A stretch of 64,000 nt of DNA from Anaeramoeba flamelloides (Eukaryota > Metamonada > Anaeramoebidae), in NCBI GenBank assembly GCA_027625915.1, contig JANTQA010000023.1, forward strand, positions 3,472,001 to 3,536,000, read 5' to 3'. The translations under genes were made by a program, and so were the position numbers. Shown here one piece after another: positions 24,601-36,100 of this stretch (position 1 is its first letter; each line of letters opens with the position of its first letter). Under the pieces are notes generated by a model. The model had not been told where the DNA came from. It ran no database searches and worked only from the letters and a program-made list of their open reading frames with translations.

Positions 24601-26308
24601 TGTTCTAGGTTTTTTTTGAGGTTTTCTATTTTATGTAGAAAATCTATTGATTTTCTAAATAAATAGAAAATTCAAAAAAACCTAACGAAAAACTATTGAT
24701 TTTCCAAACAAACAGAAAACTCAAGAAAAGCTAACATCAATTTTTTTTAATTTTTTAAATGAAAAGAAAATTAAATAAATTTTCTTTACATTTCAAAAAG
24801 TAAAAAAAAAACCTAACGGCGGTTTTCCAGAATTTAAAAGAATTGAATTAAAACTTTTGATTTTACTCCATTGTTTTGAATTCTGGAAAACCTAACGGCT
24901 GTCAGAGGAAATTAATTTCCTCACTTCAAAATAATAATAAAAAAAAACTAAAGATTTTTTAAGAGAAAATTTATTCATTTTGAAACAAAATACAAAGCTT
25001 CAATTTTATCAAGTTAATTTGGAGTTTCAATTTTTTTTTTTTTCAAATTTACTTTTTAACAAAATAAAAATGAAAAGAAAAAAAAAAAAAGAAAAAAGCA
25101 AAAAAAAAAAAAATTTACTTAATGAGAAAAAATGATTCAGATTTAAAAATTGAAAATATGTTTTGAGTAGAGTATTTGAATTAAACTCATAAAATATATT
25201 CTCTTTCTTCAATTAAAAATATTCCCCTTTGACTGAAAAAGAATTTATAAAAACAGAAAAATTAACTTTTTTTAAATATTTTTTCACCGCTTAAATTCAA
25301 AAATATTATCGTAATACCAAAATATCTATTTATTTCTTTTATTTTTTTTTTTTTCATTTAATTATATTAACTAAAAATAGAAACCAAAGAAACAATTTTA
25401 GAATTAACTGCTAATGCACAGGAATTCATTCCTGTGATTAACGAATTAAAAAAATTATTTATAATTGATCAGAGTATTCAGGGGGATGTTATTATTGATT
25501 TAGTCTCAACAACAAGAAAGGTTGAACTTGAATTAGACATTATCAATATTAAAAACAGCAATACTAAGCTAATTTCAAAGGGTGAGCATGTATTAATTTT
25601 ATTATCTGATTATTTGTTATTGACAAAGTTTGATTACCAAAGTAAAACAAAACGATATCTTTATATCTTTCCTTTAAAATCAATTCATCTAGAGAAAATT
25701 ACTGAACATCATATGCATCTTAAATCAAACAACAATTATTTAAAAATCCAATTTAAAACAACAGAAGATGTTAAAAAAGCTGCTGAAACAATTAAAAAAA
25801 TTTCTAATACGCTTACTTTATCAATTGGTTCAACGTGAGTATTTTAATTTTTCTATTGGGATTAATAGAGTTTAATTTTGAATATATTTTTTTTATCTAC
25901 TTAATAAACTTTCTTTATAATTTTTGCTTTTTATTTTTATTTTATTCCATTAAAAGAACTGAATTTTTACGAATTCAAAAATTAGAAAGAAGGATTTTTG
26001 ATCTTGAAGATATTATTTATTATTTACGCAAAGAAATAATATTATTACAAAAATATGAAAAGCCTGTAAAAATTGAAGAAAATCTTCCAAAAAATTGGAA
26101 AAAAGCACAAAATATCGAAGGTAAATGCTATTATTATAATTCAGAAATAGGAAAATCAGTTTGGTCTTTAAAAGAGTTATTAGCAAAGGACTGGAAAAGA
26201 GTGGAAAGTAAAACAGGGGAAATTTATTATTATAATCAAAAAAATGGTGAAACTACTTGGGATTTTCCTCTAAAAGAAATTTATTTACCAAAAAATCAGA
26301 ATGATTAA
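21691..26308 (+). CDS. RhoGEF: DH-PH, coiled coil, two WW domains
   Basis: Exons 21691-22201, 25381-25834 and 25957-26308 join in phase (438 residues). The DH domain is split by a 3.2-kb intron: residues 1-170 carry its front (KQLGKFISTVVKPLQ, FKSLIETHLLLKSF), and the next exon resumes with TKETILELTANAQEF and VINELKKLF. The PH domain follows (DLVSTTRKVELEL, VLILLSDYLLLTKF), then a coil (RIQKLERRIFDLEDI). Two WW domains end the protein (PKNWKKAQ...CYYYN...SVW and DWKRVE...YYYNQ...TTWDFP). RhoGEFs load GTP on Rho GTPases, and WW domains bind proline-rich partners. The usual P-V-Q-R-I stretch of the DH domain reads QPLTFF here, so exchange activity is doubtful. The frame stays open upstream to 21604 behind a TTTTTCAG acceptor, so an earlier exon is likely. 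Confidence 0.75.
22425..22990. mobile_element. Hairpin element F3 in RhoGEF intron
   Basis: A long inverted repeat, the clearest copy of F3. TTACAATCCCTGAAATTTG at the left pairs with CAAATTTCAGGGATTGTAA at the right. The inner halves pair through TAAGATTAATAGATT. About 570 bp, non-coding. Confidence 0.85.
23237..23658. mobile_element. Element G in RhoGEF intron
   Basis: Left end CCGTTGTGGAAAAAAAAATG, then AAACAGGG. Right end GTGTTTCACTTTTTTTTCAC, then AACTGTA. The interior contains CCAAAAGATAGTATTA, shared in reverse with 13560 and 59980. An open frame at 23432-23785 is an accident of this element. Confidence 0.75.
24501..24905. repeat. Modular palindromic array, locus 4 (RhoGEF intron)
   Basis: It opens with a doubled end signature (gtcgtagagtgtcgtagagt, then gcctagg). 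B units, A units in reverse, a short C-like hairpin (AAAGAAAATTAAATAAATTT near 24775) and a D hairpin ending CTGGAAAACC-taacgg follow. Units join at CTAGG or CCTAA. Confidence 0.8.
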
Positions 26309-26693
26309 ATATAAATTAAAAATATTCGTTTTGAAATCAAGTGTTGAAAAATTTTGAAATAACCATTTATACAAACAAATCATACATATTATTTCATTAT
26401 TTATTATTACTTTTTTTTTTACATCATTAAAAAAATATTCTTAAAAACAAATAAATATTAATCTATTTTTTGTGTTTTTGATCTCGACGTAATTTTTATT
26501 GAATTAAATTTAAAATTATCGAAACTATTTTTCAAAGAATTTGACTCGCTTTTTTAATGTTATTGGAAGTTGTGTTGAGGGTTTATTCCAGTATTCTATG
26601 AAAAATTTTTTTTCAATTTTAGATCTGAATCATTTTTACAAATTTTTAAATTTTTTTTTTACTTTTTCAAATTTTTATTTTCTTTTTCAATTT

Positions 26694-26694
<1 letters not shown>

Positions 26695-26770
<76 letters not shown>
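26695..26770 (+). repeat. Homopolymer of 76 T
   Basis: An uninterrupted T run downstream of the RhoGEF stop. The assembled length is unlikely to be exact. Confidence 0.9.
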
Positions 26771-27535
26771 CATAAAAACATGTGAAAAAAAAAAGAGATC
26801 TTCAAGAAGATAGATAATCATTATGAAAAGTGAGGCTATATAATGTCTTTTAATTTATTATCAAAAATCTTCTTGTTAGAGTTTTTTGAAATATTTTTTC
26901 TTGAATTGATAAGAATTTTTTTTTTAATTTATTATTTCAGATCATTGGCAATGTTTGAATTGAAGTTATAGATTTGAATATTTTGTTGAATAATTTTCTG
27001 TTGTGGATTATTATTTTGTTTTATTTTTTTTTGTTTTATTTTTTCTTTTATTTAATAAATAAAGTGATATTGAAATTTTTATAAAAATTAATTTTAGAGT
27101 AATTAATAAATTTCAAAAACTATTTTTTTATTATTATTATTACAATTGCAGAATTGGAGCAAAAAAGAATAGAAGAATCTGAAAAAAAAAATTTCTTAAA
27201 TTTTAAATTTTTATGTAATAATAGAGTCTATACTTATTTTGATTCATTGATTCTACATATTTTTCAACTAGATTTCAAATAGTTTTTTTTATTTTTTGAA
27301 ATAAATAAAAATCAATTTCTAAAGTGTTGTACTAATAAATTTTCAAGATAGTGTCAATTTAATTTATTCTAAAAATATTTTGTAAATTAGACATACACAT
27401 TACAAAAATTGTCATTTTGAAAATTGTATTTTATAATTAATTTACCTAATCTTAAAAATAGATACTGAAATAATAATGTTTCTAAACTCAATTCTAAAAA
27501 ATGGGACACAAAAAAAAATTACATTAATAAAAATA

Positions 27536-27731
27536 CAGTCAGTTTCACTTTTAAGGTACAAACTTTCAACAAAATTTAAGGCACAAAAAAATCTCAAATT
27601 AAGGCACAAAATTTGGAATTTTTTTTTTACAATTTATATTTACTAGAATTTGAATTTTGTGCTCTAATTTGAGATTTTTATTGTACCTTAAATTTCGTTG
27701 AAAATTTGTGCCTTAAAAGTGAAACTGACTG
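27536..27731. mobile_element. Family a MITE, best copy
   Basis: The 196-bp element is almost wholly self-complementary. CAGTCAGTTTCACTTTTAAGG at the left pairs with CCTTAAAAGTGAAACTGACTG at the right, and TA flanks both ends. Such a fold would give a long hairpin RNA if transcribed. Confidence 0.9.
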
Positions 27732-28029
27732 TATACTCCAAAATACACAATAATTGAACATTAAAATAATAAAAGACCTGAAAATATTTAATTAATACTA
27801 TTTATATATTTTATAGTAAATTTAACATTCAATTCGAAAAATAAAAAAGAAAAAATAAAAAAAAAGTGTGCACCTATTTTTGGAACACGGTTACCAAAAA
27901 ATCCATTTTTATTGAAGGAGAAATTAATAAAAACTATTAATAGATTCAGTTTGTCTTTTGATAACTAAATCTATCGTTTTAAATATAGAGTTTACTAATT
28001 ATCTTAGGTTTTCCAACTCAAAGTATTTC

Positions 28030-28345
28030 ATACATTAGTGAAAATTTTAAAAATTCTTCTTCGTTTTTTGGTGACAATTTTTCAGTTTACTATCCATAAA
28101 TTCCCAATTGGATTTAAATTTGTGGAATTGGAGGTCAAGGGTCCAGAACATTACATCCCCGATTTAAGCAAGTTTGAGTTTTTTTTGAGGTATGTGGACA
28201 AGCTCCATCCTTTTGGAAAATCCATTTCAACTCACTATATTCTGAATTAGCGAGTTGAATTTCCTTTGATTTTTTTGATAATATCATTAATAATACATTC
28301 ATTATTCACACTTCCGTTAATAATAATAAGGTCTGTTTGTAGGTC
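28030..28345 (-). pseudogene. Tc1/mariner transposase relic
   Basis: Reading the minus strand in its three frames gives successive pieces of a Tc1-type DDE catalytic domain, in order: IINGSVNNECIINDIIKK (about 28266-28325), WIFQKDGACPHTSKKTQ (about 28165-28225) with the second catalytic Asp, then TNLNPIGNLW (about 28095-28130) where the family has P-I-E-N-L-W. The third catalytic Glu reads Gly, stops and frame changes separate the pieces, and no N-terminal DNA-binding part is visible. It is therefore dead. It shows that a Tc1/mariner lineage, a plausible source of the TA-flanked MITEs here, was active in this genome. Confidence 0.75.
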
Positions 28346-28789
28346 TGTTTGTAGGCCATGTGCCCTAGCACACCATATCATGATTTTTTTTCAAAAAAAT
28401 TTTTTCTCGATAAAAAAAGAATCTTTTTTCTTTTTGAGAGAAAAAAAAAAATTTTTTTTTTGTGATCAGAATGAAAACTTTTAAATTTCATTTTAAAGTG
28501 ATTTTGAGATTTTCAAAAAGTTTTGAAAAAAAAAGAATACAAAAAAAATCAAAAATCAAAAATCAATGAAAAAAAATGATAAATAATTAACATTAAAATT
28601 ATTTACATTGATTGTTAATATCCAGTGTTTCTATTTAAGAGTCAAATATCACTTTTCTTGGAATTAAATTGATTTTGAAGGTGTGCCCCAATTTTTGGAA
28701 TTGAGTTTATATCAAAAAAAAAAAAAAAAAAAAAAGAATTAATTAGAAATCTTTAGGTAAATATATTTTTTTGATTTTTTAGATATAAA

Positions 28790-29300
28790 AGATTAACTCA
28801 ATAATAATCAAAATAAAATATCCAAAGACTGATTAGATTTATTTCCTTTTTTTATAAACCAAATTGTAACATCAATATATTTCCGATAACTCCAAATAAT
28901 AACAAAATGAAATCTAAATGTTCATTATTTTTTTCAAAAAAGTAAAATTTTTTAGTAACTCATCTATCTTTCACCATAAATTTAAGAAAGATTTTTTTTT
29001 CAACTTTGTGGTCTTTAAAGAGTGAAGATTCAATATATAAATTGATCTCCAAAAGTACATTTTTTGAAAATTGTTTGTTTTTTAGAGATCCAATGATCTT
29101 TTTTAATTATTTAAACTATTTTTTGAATTTTATTTATTTATTGGGTTTTTAGAGACATTGAAATTATCAGTCTCTAAAATATTTAAGTTCAACAGGAAGA
29201 TGGGATTATTTAAACCTTTTCGGTGATAAATACTTATAATTAAATAAAAATGATCAGAACTTTTAGTAGTCACTATTCAATAAAAAAAAAAACCAATAAT
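28790..29300. repeat. Dispersed repeat (also at 11900 and 41080)
   Basis: It shares TTGTAACATCAATATATTTC and TTTTTTAGTAACTCATCTA with 41130-41250, and more weakly with 11980-12100. Followed by a block around AGATCTCC/GAGATCC. Family unknown; no terminal repeats were identified. Confidence 0.5.
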
Positions 29301-29949
29301 TCTTTGATTTCAAACACTCTGATTTTATTTGAGTAGTTATTATTCTTTCAAAAATACAATGAATAGATTCTTTTTTGTTAAAGAGATAATTATTAAAACA
29401 AATACAATCAGATAATAAATAGCCTAACAACTTATTTAGGAAAAAAATTTAAAAATATTTTTATTTCCAATGATTTTTGAAGACAAAAAGTAAGATCTTT
29501 AAAAAAAGAATTATAAATCATAAAAACAAAATCATGGATTTGGAACAACATGATTTTTTTAATTCTAACATTTATTTTGGGATTTTTCTTTTATCAATCA
29601 CTTCTTTAAAAATTTTGAAAAAACATTTACTAAAGTTCGAACTCTCAAAAAAACACTGCATCATATTTTGATAATAAAAAAGATCTTAATTTTGTTTTAT
29701 TGGTTTGATTGAAAATATATAATGAATTATTCTTTGAAATTAATTGGTTTTTTCTTTATAATTGATTTTTACTTAACCCTTACATGTTCTTTTTCTTTTG
29801 CCACTAAAAATATTTTTTTTTATATATAGTGGAGCGTTTTTTAATATGAATATCAAAAAAAAACTGTGTACATCTTTCAAAAAAATTATACTTCTCAAGA
29901 TTTAATAAACAAGTGAACAAAATTAAAAATTCTAAAAGGGAAATTTAGA

Positions 29950-30176
29950 ATATACTATTAATTGTAAAATAAAAAGATAAAAATTTTCATTTAGCTTTCC
30001 AAACCAATCAGATTTTAAAAATTCCAATAAATCAACAAAAATACCAATTCTAAAAAGTAAATTAATAATTTAAACTGATTTAGGAATTCAAAAATTGAAA
30101 TTTTACATAATTTTAAAACATTTTTTTTGGAAATTTAAATGAAAATGTTTTTCCATTTATTTTGCAACAAATATTA
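29950..30176. mobile_element. Short inverted-repeat element
   Basis: The left end TACTATTAATTGTAAAATAA with TTCATTTAGCTTTCC is mirrored on the right by GGAAATTTAAATGAAAATG and CATTTATTTTGCAACAAATA. Decayed relatives lie at 3179-3500 and in both palindrome arms (8567-8790, 15035-15190). About 227 bp, non-coding. Confidence 0.65.
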
Positions 30177-30244
30177 ACCAAATTTTTTTTATTATTAAGT
30201 CGAAATGAATTTCCTCAAACAGTTGTTTTGTTTTCTTGATTATG

Positions 30245-30760
30245 TTGTTTTTTTTTTGAAAATCAATAGATTTTTGTTCGGTTTTTTTGATTTTTCTTTT
30301 TATTTGGAAAAAAAAAAAATAGATTTCAGTTAGGTTTTTTTGAGTTTTCTATTTATTTAGAAAATAAATAGATTTTCGTTAGGTTTTTTTGAGTTTTCTA
30401 TTAATTTGGACAATCAATGGATTTTTGAATGTTATAGAAAACCTCAAAATAACCTAGAAAACTTCACAAATAAAATAGAAAACCTCAAAAAAACCTAGAA
30501 TATTTAACAGTACAAAAAATAGTTAACCTCAAAAAAACCTAGAACACTTCACAAATAAATCAGAAAAATTCAAGAAAAATACTTTTAAGTTTTTTTAATT
30601 TAAGAAATAAAAAGAAAAATTAACTGTGAATTTCCAGAATTAGAAAGTATTTTGTAAAACTCTTTTTATGTTTTTTTTAATGTAAGAAATAAACCGAAAA
30701 TTTAAGAAATTTTCTTTATATTTTTAAAATTAAAAAAACCTAGGAACTTGATGGAACTTG
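30245..30760. repeat. Modular palindromic array, locus 5
   Basis: Three forward A units (AATCAATAGATTTTTG and variants, joined at gttagg), then three reversed B units (AAACCTAGAA repeated at 30450-30545), and decayed C hairpins. It ends aaacctaggaacttgatgga. More mutated than the other loci, so probably older. Confidence 0.7.
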
Positions 30761-31367
30761 AAAATACTTCCCTAATTTTTAAATTTTTGTTTATAAATTT
30801 CAATAAGAATGATAATTTTCCCAATCATTAACAAATTGTAAAATGAACAATGATTTTTTATTTCGAATAATATCACAGATACTATTTTCTATTGTTTATT
30901 TGGATTAATTTATTTAATCCAGAAATTTCAGATTTTTTCCATTGAATGCCCAGTTCCATAATAAAAATGATCAATAAGTTCAATAATTTCTAAATTAGAA
31001 TGATTTTTATTCAAGTTACAAAATTTTGTTTTTAATTTATTTTTATCATAGGTATAAAAATAATTGTTGATGTATATTTGTGAAATTTCTTAATTTTAAT
31101 TTTGAAGTTAAACCTTAGTTTTTACATATTGTTTGTCATTGGGTTTTTTTATAATTAAAGAAATAAAAAGAAAAATTCAAATATTTTCTATTTATTTCTT
31201 AAATTTAAAACAAAAAAATAGACATAGCATGTTTATTGATATTATTATTATATCTAATTATTTTTAAATATTCTTGACCCTTCCATCTTGGGCCATTTAA
31301 TTACACATTTTTTCCGTATATTTTTAGATTTACATTTAATAATTATCGGTTTTCTATTTTTCAGTTA

Positions 31368-31561
31368 CAGTCCCTTCCACTTTTAATACAAACACTTTCA
31401 ATGAAATTGAATACTTTTAAAAATCTCAAATTAAAGTACTAAATTCAAATTCTTGGAAAATATTTTATAGAAAAAAAATTCCAAAAAATGTTTTTTAATT
31501 TGAGATTACTTTTGTTAATTAAATTTTTTCAGAAGCCCGTGTCTTAAAAGTGGAAATTACT
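31368..31561. mobile_element. Family a MITE, diverged copy
   Basis: Left end CAGTCCCTTCCACTTTTAA after TTA. Right end TTAAAAGTGGAAATTACTA. About 194 bp, similar in length and layout to the copy at 27536. Confidence 0.65.
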
Positions 31562-33143
31562 ATAATATTTTCATCTTTTTTTATAAATTTTTAATTTTTT
31601 TGAAATGTTTTTCAAACAAAAATTTTCAAATTATTTTTTGAGTTTGTATCTACTTTTGTAGATAAAAGATTCTTACTTGGTCAATGTTGGCTTTATTTTT
31701 ATGGATTATTCTTGGAGAGTGTGGATTGATTTTTGGAAATTTTGTTTCTTTTTTATTTATCCAAATGTCAATTGAGTCAAAATCAATTTGAGTCAAATTC
31801 AAAATATTCGATTCATAGTATAACTGGTAAATGTTTATTGATTGGAACATTTGTAATATTTCTCAATTTGTCAGTTATTTTTGGTTAAAAATCATTTTGA
31901 ATTTTTTGAAGGTATCTTTTACTTTGTGTAAATATTTTTTTGTAAATGTTTTTCTTTTTCTCACCCAAATCCTAAATACTTTGATTTGGTTATTTTTTGA
32001 TTTTGAAATTTTATCAATATTTGGATTCATTTCAATTTCTTGAATAATTTTATATAATTATTAATTTTTGATCAATTTCTGAGGTGGGTCATTCAATTTA
32101 TCAAAATCAAGTCATTTGCATACATCTGGAAAGGTTAAACAAGATGTTTAATTTTTTCAATGAAAAAATAACTAATAAAACCAAATAATGAAGGTAAAGA
32201 GGATATCTTCTTGATAAAATAATAATCTAACTTTTTTCTAATATTTTTGAAGCCAAATTTTGATTTTTTCATTTTAGATATATTTATTGTGAGCATAATG
32301 TACTAATATCTCACTAATTGTATCAAAAAAATTTATAAAAACAAGGTCCACAACAAAGAATTCTTTATTTAAATAATCATTTTTTCGCTTATCTAATTCA
32401 GATCATATAGTAACAGACTTGAGGAATATAGTCATTGAAAATATACTTTTTATCTCTAAAAAATTTATTTAAAAGTTAAAGGGAAATTTTGTTTCGTTTC
32501 TTTTTCAACATAGAGTAATCGTCTTGGAAAACATGTAATATCACCCAGTTAAAAGGCAATGAGTATAAATAAGTTAACAAACTGTTTGGGGATAAACCAA
32601 GAAACAATTTATTGTTTTGTCATCTTTTTTTTCAGATTAATCGATCAAACACAAAGCATCAATCGAGGTATTATCCTTTCGACCAATTACAATATTCAGT
32701 TTTATTATTAAACCTAAAGATCAGTTGAACAAATCCTTTACCTTTGAATCTCTTTTTTGCAAAATAAAAAGTGAAATAAAAACGTAATTTAAAGAACAAA
32801 TGTATATATTTACAAAACTCCTTATCAATCGGAAAATAAAAGATACAAATGTATGTCTTAAAGAGTTTATTCAAAATTTAGAGTTTTAAATGGTAGTGAG
32901 AGTGTTAATCAAAAACTATAAAATTCATAATCAATCACTTTACTTTATTTTTCCTGAAAAAGTGACAAGTCTTTAGAGTGTACCTGAAAATAGATAATTC
33001 CTTATTCTCCAGTGTCTGTTAAAAAGAAAAGGATCTTTTATAACAACCAAAATTGTTTAAAATAGTTCATTTTTTTCAATATTCAGTCAACCAAGATTAC
33101 TTATTAAATTGTAAATTTTATTGTTTTTTTATTTTAGTATCAA

Positions 33144-36100
33144 ATGAGTGACTTGGATTCTGAGCAAAAAAAATCAAATGAAAATCAAGATACAAAACAA
33201 CAAACATTGAAACGATCTTCTCAAGTATTAAACGAAGACATACCTCTGAAAAAACAACCAAAAACAATTTCTGAATTGACAATAGAAAATGAAAACGAGA
33301 TAGAAAAAGAAAAAGAAAAAGAAAAAGAAAAAGAAAAAGAAAAAGAAAAAGAAAAAGAAAAAGGAAAAGAAAAAGAAAAAGAAAAAGAAATTGTTGGTGA
33401 AATACAAGATCAAAATGAAAAGGAAAAAATAAAGGAAGAGGAAGAGGAAAATGAAAATAAAAATGAAAATGAAAATGAAAATGAAAAGGAAGAGGAAGAG
33501 GAAGAGAAAGAGAAAGAGGAAAAGGAAAAAATAAAGGAAGAAGAAAAGAAGGAAGTAGAAGTAGTAGTAGAAGAAGAAAAAGAAGAAGATAATAAGAAAA
33601 ACGAAATTAAAATCGAACAAATCTCTAAAAGCTCGAAAAGCACTATTGAAATGAAAATTCCTCTTGTAAAAAAAGAAACCAATTTACAGCAAAAAAACTC
33701 TCAAAAATATAAATTGTATGTTGGAAATATTGATTTTAGTGTCAACACGGAGCAAATAAAAAACCTTTTTAATAAATTTGGAGAAATTACCAATGTTCAT
33801 CTTCCTTTTGTATGAAACTTTTTTTTTCATTTTGATCTTTTACTTTTTATTTTTCTTTTAATCCTTTCCTGTTTTTCAAAATTTTTTTTGTTTATTTGTT
33901 TATAGGATCCTGTAAAAAATCATCATAAAGGATATTGCTTTGTCCAATTTACCAATTACGAATCTTTAAGTAAAGCATATAATCAAATGAAGGGGTATAT
34001 TTTCAATGGAAGGTTAGTTACTAATTTTTTTATTTTGCAAACAAAAAACCTTCTTTTTTATTTAAAATCTTTTCCTTGCAGTTTTTACAAAACTCTGAAT
34101 CATTTTTTTTGGACTACAAGTGAAGAAATTTTTCAAAAAAACATTTAGAAACTAAAGTAATCACATGCCTTTGAATAATATTTGTTTGTAAAAACATACT
34201 ATCAAAAAATTGTTTTGCATCCATTTCATGGAGATAATTAATTTCATATTGCCCTTTTGTGAAAAAAGGCTTAACTTTCTAAGGATCACTTATCATACAC
34301 AAAAGGATAATATGAAATTCATGAAATATTCTAAAAAAGTGAGAACTAAAATTTTTCAAAAGTGTTAAACTTAACTATGTTTCAATCAAAAGAGACCAAC
34401 AATTTCAAAATATCAATTATTTTTATAATTTGTCTTTAAAGAACAAAGAAGAAATAAGTAAAATAAGGCATCAAAAAATTACTGATATACGTGTAAAGTA
34501 AATCTAATCAATTAATATATTTTCTTAAAAATTGAAAAACTCAAATTTCTTAGGGGAACAATTGAAAAAAACAACTAAATGTTCATTTTGATCTTCAATT
34601 TAAGATCAAATAAAATTCCAATAGAAATCAAAATGATTTCTCTACAATCATTTTCATTATTTCAATAACGTTAGAATAACACCATGTTTTTAACTAGTGA
34701 CTATTGACCTTGTAATAAAATAAAAATTTTACAAAACAATTCTGTTGTAAAAAAAAAATCGTAAAAAAAAAAGCAAAAATGTGAAAAAATGATTTCAATT
34801 TTGATTTCATTGAAAATTTCCAAATAGATTTTTTCTTTTAATATCAATTCAAACCTTTTAAACACATGCATTTTACTCATTATATCTTTGCCCCCTTTGA
34901 CTGGAAAATAGTTTATTTTTATTAATTAAAATCATATTTTACTTTTTTTATTTGTTGTTTGTTATTGTTAATATTTAATATTTGAAATACTTTATTTAGT
35001 TCACGTTTTAAAGGAGTTTTAGTAAAACTTTTGAAAACGTATTGCACTTACTTTTTTAAAAAAGGTGGAACAGATTAATCTTTGTTAATTTTATCAAGAA
35101 CTTTAAATGGGAATTTTTCTTCTTTGAAACAAGTTTAAATTACCAAATTTATTTATAATTAAAAGAAAATGTCATTAACCAAACGAAAGTCCCCAATTTA
35201 AAGGAAACTCAGAAAAAGAAAACTAAAAAAAATATTAGAAATTATTAATAAAATTTTCTTATTTTTTTTTTTTATTATTGAAAAAAGGTGATACAACAGA
35301 ATTACCTCCTGTTTTCCGTTAGGTTTTCTTGGGTTTTCTATTTATTTGGAAAATCAATAGATTTCCTTTAGGTTTTTTTGAGGTTTTCTATTTTATTCTT
35401 GAAGTGTTCTAGGTTTTTTTTACTTTAGAAATAAACAGAAAATTTTAATAAATTTTCTGTTTATTTCTAAAGTAAAAAAACCTAGAACACTTCAAGAATA
35501 AAATAGAAAACCTTAAAAAAACCTAGGCACTCTACGGCACTTCTTGAAACTCTAAAATTGTATTTAAAGTTTTTTATACAAGCTATAATTTAGGCAAGAT
35601 TATAACTTATAGGATATCTTTTCTTTAAAAAATGAAAAGAAAAAATTATTTCAAAACAAAGACAAGAAAAAAAGAGATTGAAAAGAAAAAAAAAAAAAAA
35701 AAAATAGAAAAAAGTAAAAACTTGATTGAAAAGTTTTTTTTGAACCCCAAGGGTAGAGTGGGTTGATTGTTGTTTCCTTTTATGTCGATTTTTTGTGGAT
35801 CGCCACCATAATTTGTTTTAATAAAGAGATCTAAATATTTGAACAACTTACTGATAAATTCTAATAAATTTCAAAAAATTTTTAGTTCAATTTCCATTTT
35901 TGATAAATCTTTGAACCGGTTCTTCTCGAACATTCCCTGACAAAGAAAATTTTGAAGAACAACTAATTTTAAAGAGTTTCTTAACACTTGACCACATAAA
36001 ATGCTTTATTCAAAGCTTGAGCAGAATAATTTCAAAAAGGAAAATCAAGTAAAAATTTCCAAATATAAATTGTAATTTATCAGTATGATCAAATGAAATA

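Larger units (their letters stand above)
26309..33143. other. Gene-free stretch between RhoGEF and PUF60-like gene
   Basis: No gene is recognised in 6.8 kb apart from the transposase relic. It contains a run of 76 T (26695-26770), two family a MITEs, a dispersed repeat, a short inverted-repeat element, one palindromic array, and a solitary C-like hairpin at 31140-31232. The other open frames are phenylalanine/lysine-rich and have no domain look. Confidence 0.55.

Noticed and set aside
26541-26813. 90-codon open frame with a long Phe run
   Set aside because: Produced by the 76-T homopolymer.
33228-33682. Phenylalanine- and serine-rich antisense frames
   Set aside because: Complement of the Lys/Glu-rich coding tract of the PUF60-like gene.
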